From contig DPDG01000027.1 in the NCBI GenBank assembly GCA_003526375.1, positions 62,001 to 126,000 of the forward strand: a DNA stretch of 64,000 nt, written 5' to 3'. Source of the stretch: Lentisphaeria bacterium (GTDB lineage Bacteria > Verrucomicrobiota > Lentisphaeria > Victivallales > UBA1829). The translations under genes and the position numbers were made by a program. Of the stretch, positions 61,738 to 64,000 are shown piece by piece; the first letter of the stretch is position 1, and each line of letters begins with the position of its first letter. The notes beneath the pieces are model-generated. The model saw only the letters and a program-made list of their open reading frames with translations, had not been told where the DNA came from and searched no databases.

Positions 61738-64000
61738 ATGAAATTTTTACTGTCCGGGCTGTTCATCTCGCTTGCCGTCTCTTTATCTGCTGCCAAACCT
61801 GCCTGTTATTGGGACTTTGACAACATCAATCCGAAAACAAGAGCACCCCTCAGCAACAATGGAATCCATTATTACAATGCTCTGATTATCGAGAACGGAG
61901 GAGTCAACGGTACAAACGGACTTCTCTGCAACGGTAAAAGACGCAACCAGATTGTTCTGCCTCTTGACTGCAAAGAATGGACGGCGGAATTGAAATTCAA
62001 ACTTGATCGCGCGGATTCCGCGGATTCCCGATATCTCTTTGCATATGAGCATGCTGCATGGAACCTTGCCCGCTTTCTTCTCTATATTGACAGAAACGGA
62101 AGACTGACCGGAGATTTTCACAGACTGAAAATGCCGGAAAAAACAGTTGAAAAACAGTTCATATTCTCTTCGGAAAAACGTTCCTGGCAGCCGGGGAAAT
62201 GGTACACTGTCCGCATTGCGTCAAAATCAGGCGGTCCCGCAAGAATCTGGCTGGATGGGGAAATGGTCGCGGGCAAAGACAACGCGCTTGCTCTTTCCGA
62301 CTTGAACGACGGCAGAAATCACAAATGGTATCCGCAGGTATCATTGGGCTGCAATCCACGGAACCCGTCGAAAGTGGGATCACCGCTTTTTGGTGTTGTG
62401 GACGATTTGAAAATCTGGAAGAACTATGAAGAACCGGAAAAACCCTCCGTTTCCTCTGTCATCTCCGGAAACAACGAGGCGCAGAACTATGTTATGATCA
62501 CCGAAAAGGAAAAAGAGTGGAGCACGCCTTTCCGGATTCTGGACCGGGAGACGGGTCCCGCCGGCAATTTTCACAAGGCCGAGGATAAATTTGTAAAAAA
62601 CGCCTCCCGCGCGGCAATCAGACATGAAAACGGCATTCTGTATGTTTATTTTCAGTGTCCTGTTCCAAAAGATATGAAAATAACCACGGGAACCGGGGAT
62701 TCCCTATGGAAAGAGTGCGTGGAATTCTTTATCCGTCCTGACATCAAATCACCGGTCTACTACCAGTATGCCGCTGGAACCAACGGCAAGTTTGAGGCAA
62801 TGCGTTATTTCGCAACCGGCAGCCAGGACAAAACATTCCGGAGCAAGGCCTCCTGCAATGTCTCAAATGGCGACAGTTGCTATTGGGTTGAAATGCGGAT
62901 TCCCGCATCGGAAATCGGACTGGACAAATTCAAACCGGGAATGACAGCCGCGGGTAACTTCACCCGAACAGGCGCTTCCTGCGGCGGACTTTCCACCTGG
63001 TCACCGATCGGCACAAGTTTTCATAATCCGGAACGATTCGGCAGACTGATTTTCGGTTCACGTCAGGCGTATATTTCCAACCGTCTGGCAAAGATGAAAA
63101 AGGAGCTTGCAAGCCTGAATGCAGCAGGAGCATCAATAACCACGTTGGAAAAACGTCTTGCGGAGGCAGAAAAACTCAACGGCACATCCGGCGGCACTCC
63201 GTCCGGTTTCGCCAAACTTGAAAATCAGCTGGAATATCTGCGGAAATCCATGGTTGCCGCACGCCTTTCCAGTTCCTCCTCGCTGATCTGGAAGCCGGAC
63301 GTCTGGGGAAATGACATCGAAATTTCCATGGTCTCACGCCCACTGGAGAAAATCAATCTCACCTCCGCAAGGAACAGCAGGATTCTCTACGGATTTGCTG
63401 TGTCCAACCTTACTGATAAACCCTTTCTCGGACAGATCAAGCTTTTCCCCGGAGACTATCCGACAAAAACAAGTGAGAATTCCTTTTCGAACGATTCGGC
63501 GTTTCATGAATTATTCAACAGAGTCAAGATGCGGGAGGGGCTCCCTCAGACAACCTCATCCGAAACCTTTCTTTATGATGCTATGGTTCCCCTGCCGCTG
63601 AACACGCTGTTGCGAATTCCGCCGAAAAGTACCGTACCATTGTGGATGGAGCTTTCCACCGCCGACCTTCCGGCGGGAAATTATACAGGCACTCTCGTGC
63701 TGAAACCAGCCTATCGTGGGTTTGCCGTCGGAAAAGTGCCTTTCATGCTTGAGATACTGCCGGTTGATCTTGGAAAGATATTTGTCAGGAACTTCAACTA
63801 CACTTATCTTGAACGCTCTTACACATTTCATGATGAGCTCCGAAAAAAGTGGAGTGTTTCGCCACTGACACGTTTTCTGGCGGAACATGGAATTAACGTT
63901 GCAAGTATTAATATAGCGTCTCCGAAGGTCAATGCAGACGGCAGCATCAAGTCCGTTAATTTTACCGGGCTTGACAGGCAGTTTGACGATTTGATCACTC
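61738..64000 (+). CDS. Secreted LamG/CBM9-like glycosidase-type protein (C-terminus beyond window)
   Basis: The 754 visible residues are an open frame to the window end. Signal peptide MKFLLSGLFISLAVSLSAA is followed by a LamG-like domain (about 22-235, ACYWDFDNINPKTRAP, GKWYTVRIASKSGGPARIWL), a CBM9-like domain (about 260-440, RHENGILYVYFQCPVPKDMK, SLWKECVEFFIRPDI, YWVEMRIPASEIGLD) and a helical, coiled-coil-like stretch (about 445-520). Then comes a beta-rich region and the start of a barrel (KIFVRNFNYTYLERSYTF). The catalytic part lies beyond the window, so no residue can be named. The order is like the 51-55 kb protein. The ATG has AAGGGGAAT upstream. It ends the GntR cassette as far as visible. 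Confidence 0.75.
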   Translation, partial: MKFLLSGLFISLAVSLSAAKPACYWDFDNINPKTRAPLSNNGIHYYNALIIENGGVNGTNGLLCNGKRRNQIVLPLDCKEWTAELKFKLDRADSADSRYLFAYEHAAWNLARFLLYIDRNGRLTGDFHRLKMPEKTVEKQFIFSSEKRSWQPGKWYTVRIASKSGGPARIWLDGEMVAGKDNALALSDLNDGRNHKWYPQVSLGCNPRNPSKVGSPLFGVVDDLKIWKNYEEPEKPSVSSVISGNNEAQNYVMITEKEKEWSTPFRILDRETGPAGNFHKAEDKFVKNASRAAIRHENGILYVYFQCPVPKDMKITTGTGDSLWKECVEFFIRPDIKSPVYYQYAAGTNGKFEAMRYFATGSQDKTFRSKASCNVSNGDSCYWVEMRIPASEIGLDKFKPGMTAAGNFTRTGASCGGLSTWSPIGTSFHNPERFGRLIFGSRQAYISNRLAKMKKELASLNAAGASITTLEKRLAEAEKLNGTSGGTPSGFAKLENQLEYLRKSMVAARLSSSSSLIWKPDVWGNDIEISMVSRPLEKINLTSARNSRILYGFAVSNLTDKPFLGQIKLFPGDYPTKTSENSFSNDSAFHELFNRVKMREGLPQTTSSETFLYDAMVPLPLNTLLRIPPKSTVPLWMELSTADLPAGNYTGTLVLKPAYRGFAVGKVPFMLEILPVDLGKIFVRNFNYTYLERSYTFHDELRKKWSVSPLTRFLAEHGINVASINIASPKVNADGSIKSVNFTGLDRQFDDLIT

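Noticed and set aside
1..64000. tRNA, rRNA, insertion sequences, transposases, phage genes or CRISPR arrays
   Set aside because: I looked for them and saw none; the only RNA gene firmly recognised is rnpB.
42031..64000. Reading the pilin-like genes as the core type II or type IV pilus machinery
   Set aside because: No ATPase, platform protein, secretin or prepilin peptidase gene is in the window, so only pilin-like proteins are claimed.

Overview
The window looks like the chromosome of a free-living or gut-type member of the Lentisphaerota, close to Victivallis. This is an inference from gene content: many proteins with a type IV pilin-like N-terminus next to secreted glycosidases, several LacI/GntR/AraC regulators, a zinc-ribbon Ser/Thr kinase and a fused SecDF. 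No ribosomal RNA or tRNA gene is present to settle the placement. Coding density is high, and most genes have a clear GGAG-type ribosome-binding site.

Layout. 1-1.3 kb: an aminolipid-type acyltransferase pair (minus), the second gene cut by the window edge. 1.4-7.9 kb: a minus-strand carbohydrate locus (pilin-like protein, two secreted proteins, one of them a glycosidase, and a cytoplasmic protein) with a divergent AraC regulator. 7.9-10.1 kb: a LysR-MFS pair. 10.1-11.6 kb: a likely structured RNA, then an RRM protein with a structured leader. 11.6-16.7 kb: secDF-yajC, kdgK and queC. 17.0-22.1 kb: LacI, pilin-like protein, glycosidase and Gfo/Idh/MocA dehydrogenase. 22.2-41.9 kb: mostly housekeeping genes: a membrane-anchored MerR-like protein with ribF, a PfkB kinase, lon, a LolA-like protein, a Ser/Thr kinase, an AmmeMemoRadiSam B-A fusion, a DUF4139 protein, B12-dependent nrdJ, mraY, a TolC-type lipoprotein and purQ. 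42.1-46.4 kb: GntR, pilin-like protein, glycosidase. 46.4-51.1 kb: rnpB, a dwarf GH2-like gene, dnaQ-type exonuclease, galE, an AEC transporter and rluB. 51.1-57.8 kb (minus): GntR, pilin-like protein, LamG protein and a large LamG/CBM9/GH protein. 58.0-59.5 kb: a processive family 2 glycosyltransferase. 59.7-64.0 kb: GntR, pilin-like protein and a glycosidase cut by the window end.

The main signal is a recurring cassette: a one-component regulator, one pilin-like protein (FTLIELL N-terminus, H-X9-DG-like C-terminus), then one or more large secreted glycosidase or lectin proteins. Four copies start with a near-consensus sigma-70 promoter followed by a palindrome or short direct repeats and have gaps or overlaps of -4 to +45 bp. 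A fifth copy has a divergent AraC regulator. All five pilin-like proteins lack the canonical glycine before the cleavage-site phenylalanine. I read these as separately induced glycan-use units in which a dedicated pilin-like protein is made together with the exported enzymes. The genes for the assembly machinery and prepilin peptidase are not in this window.
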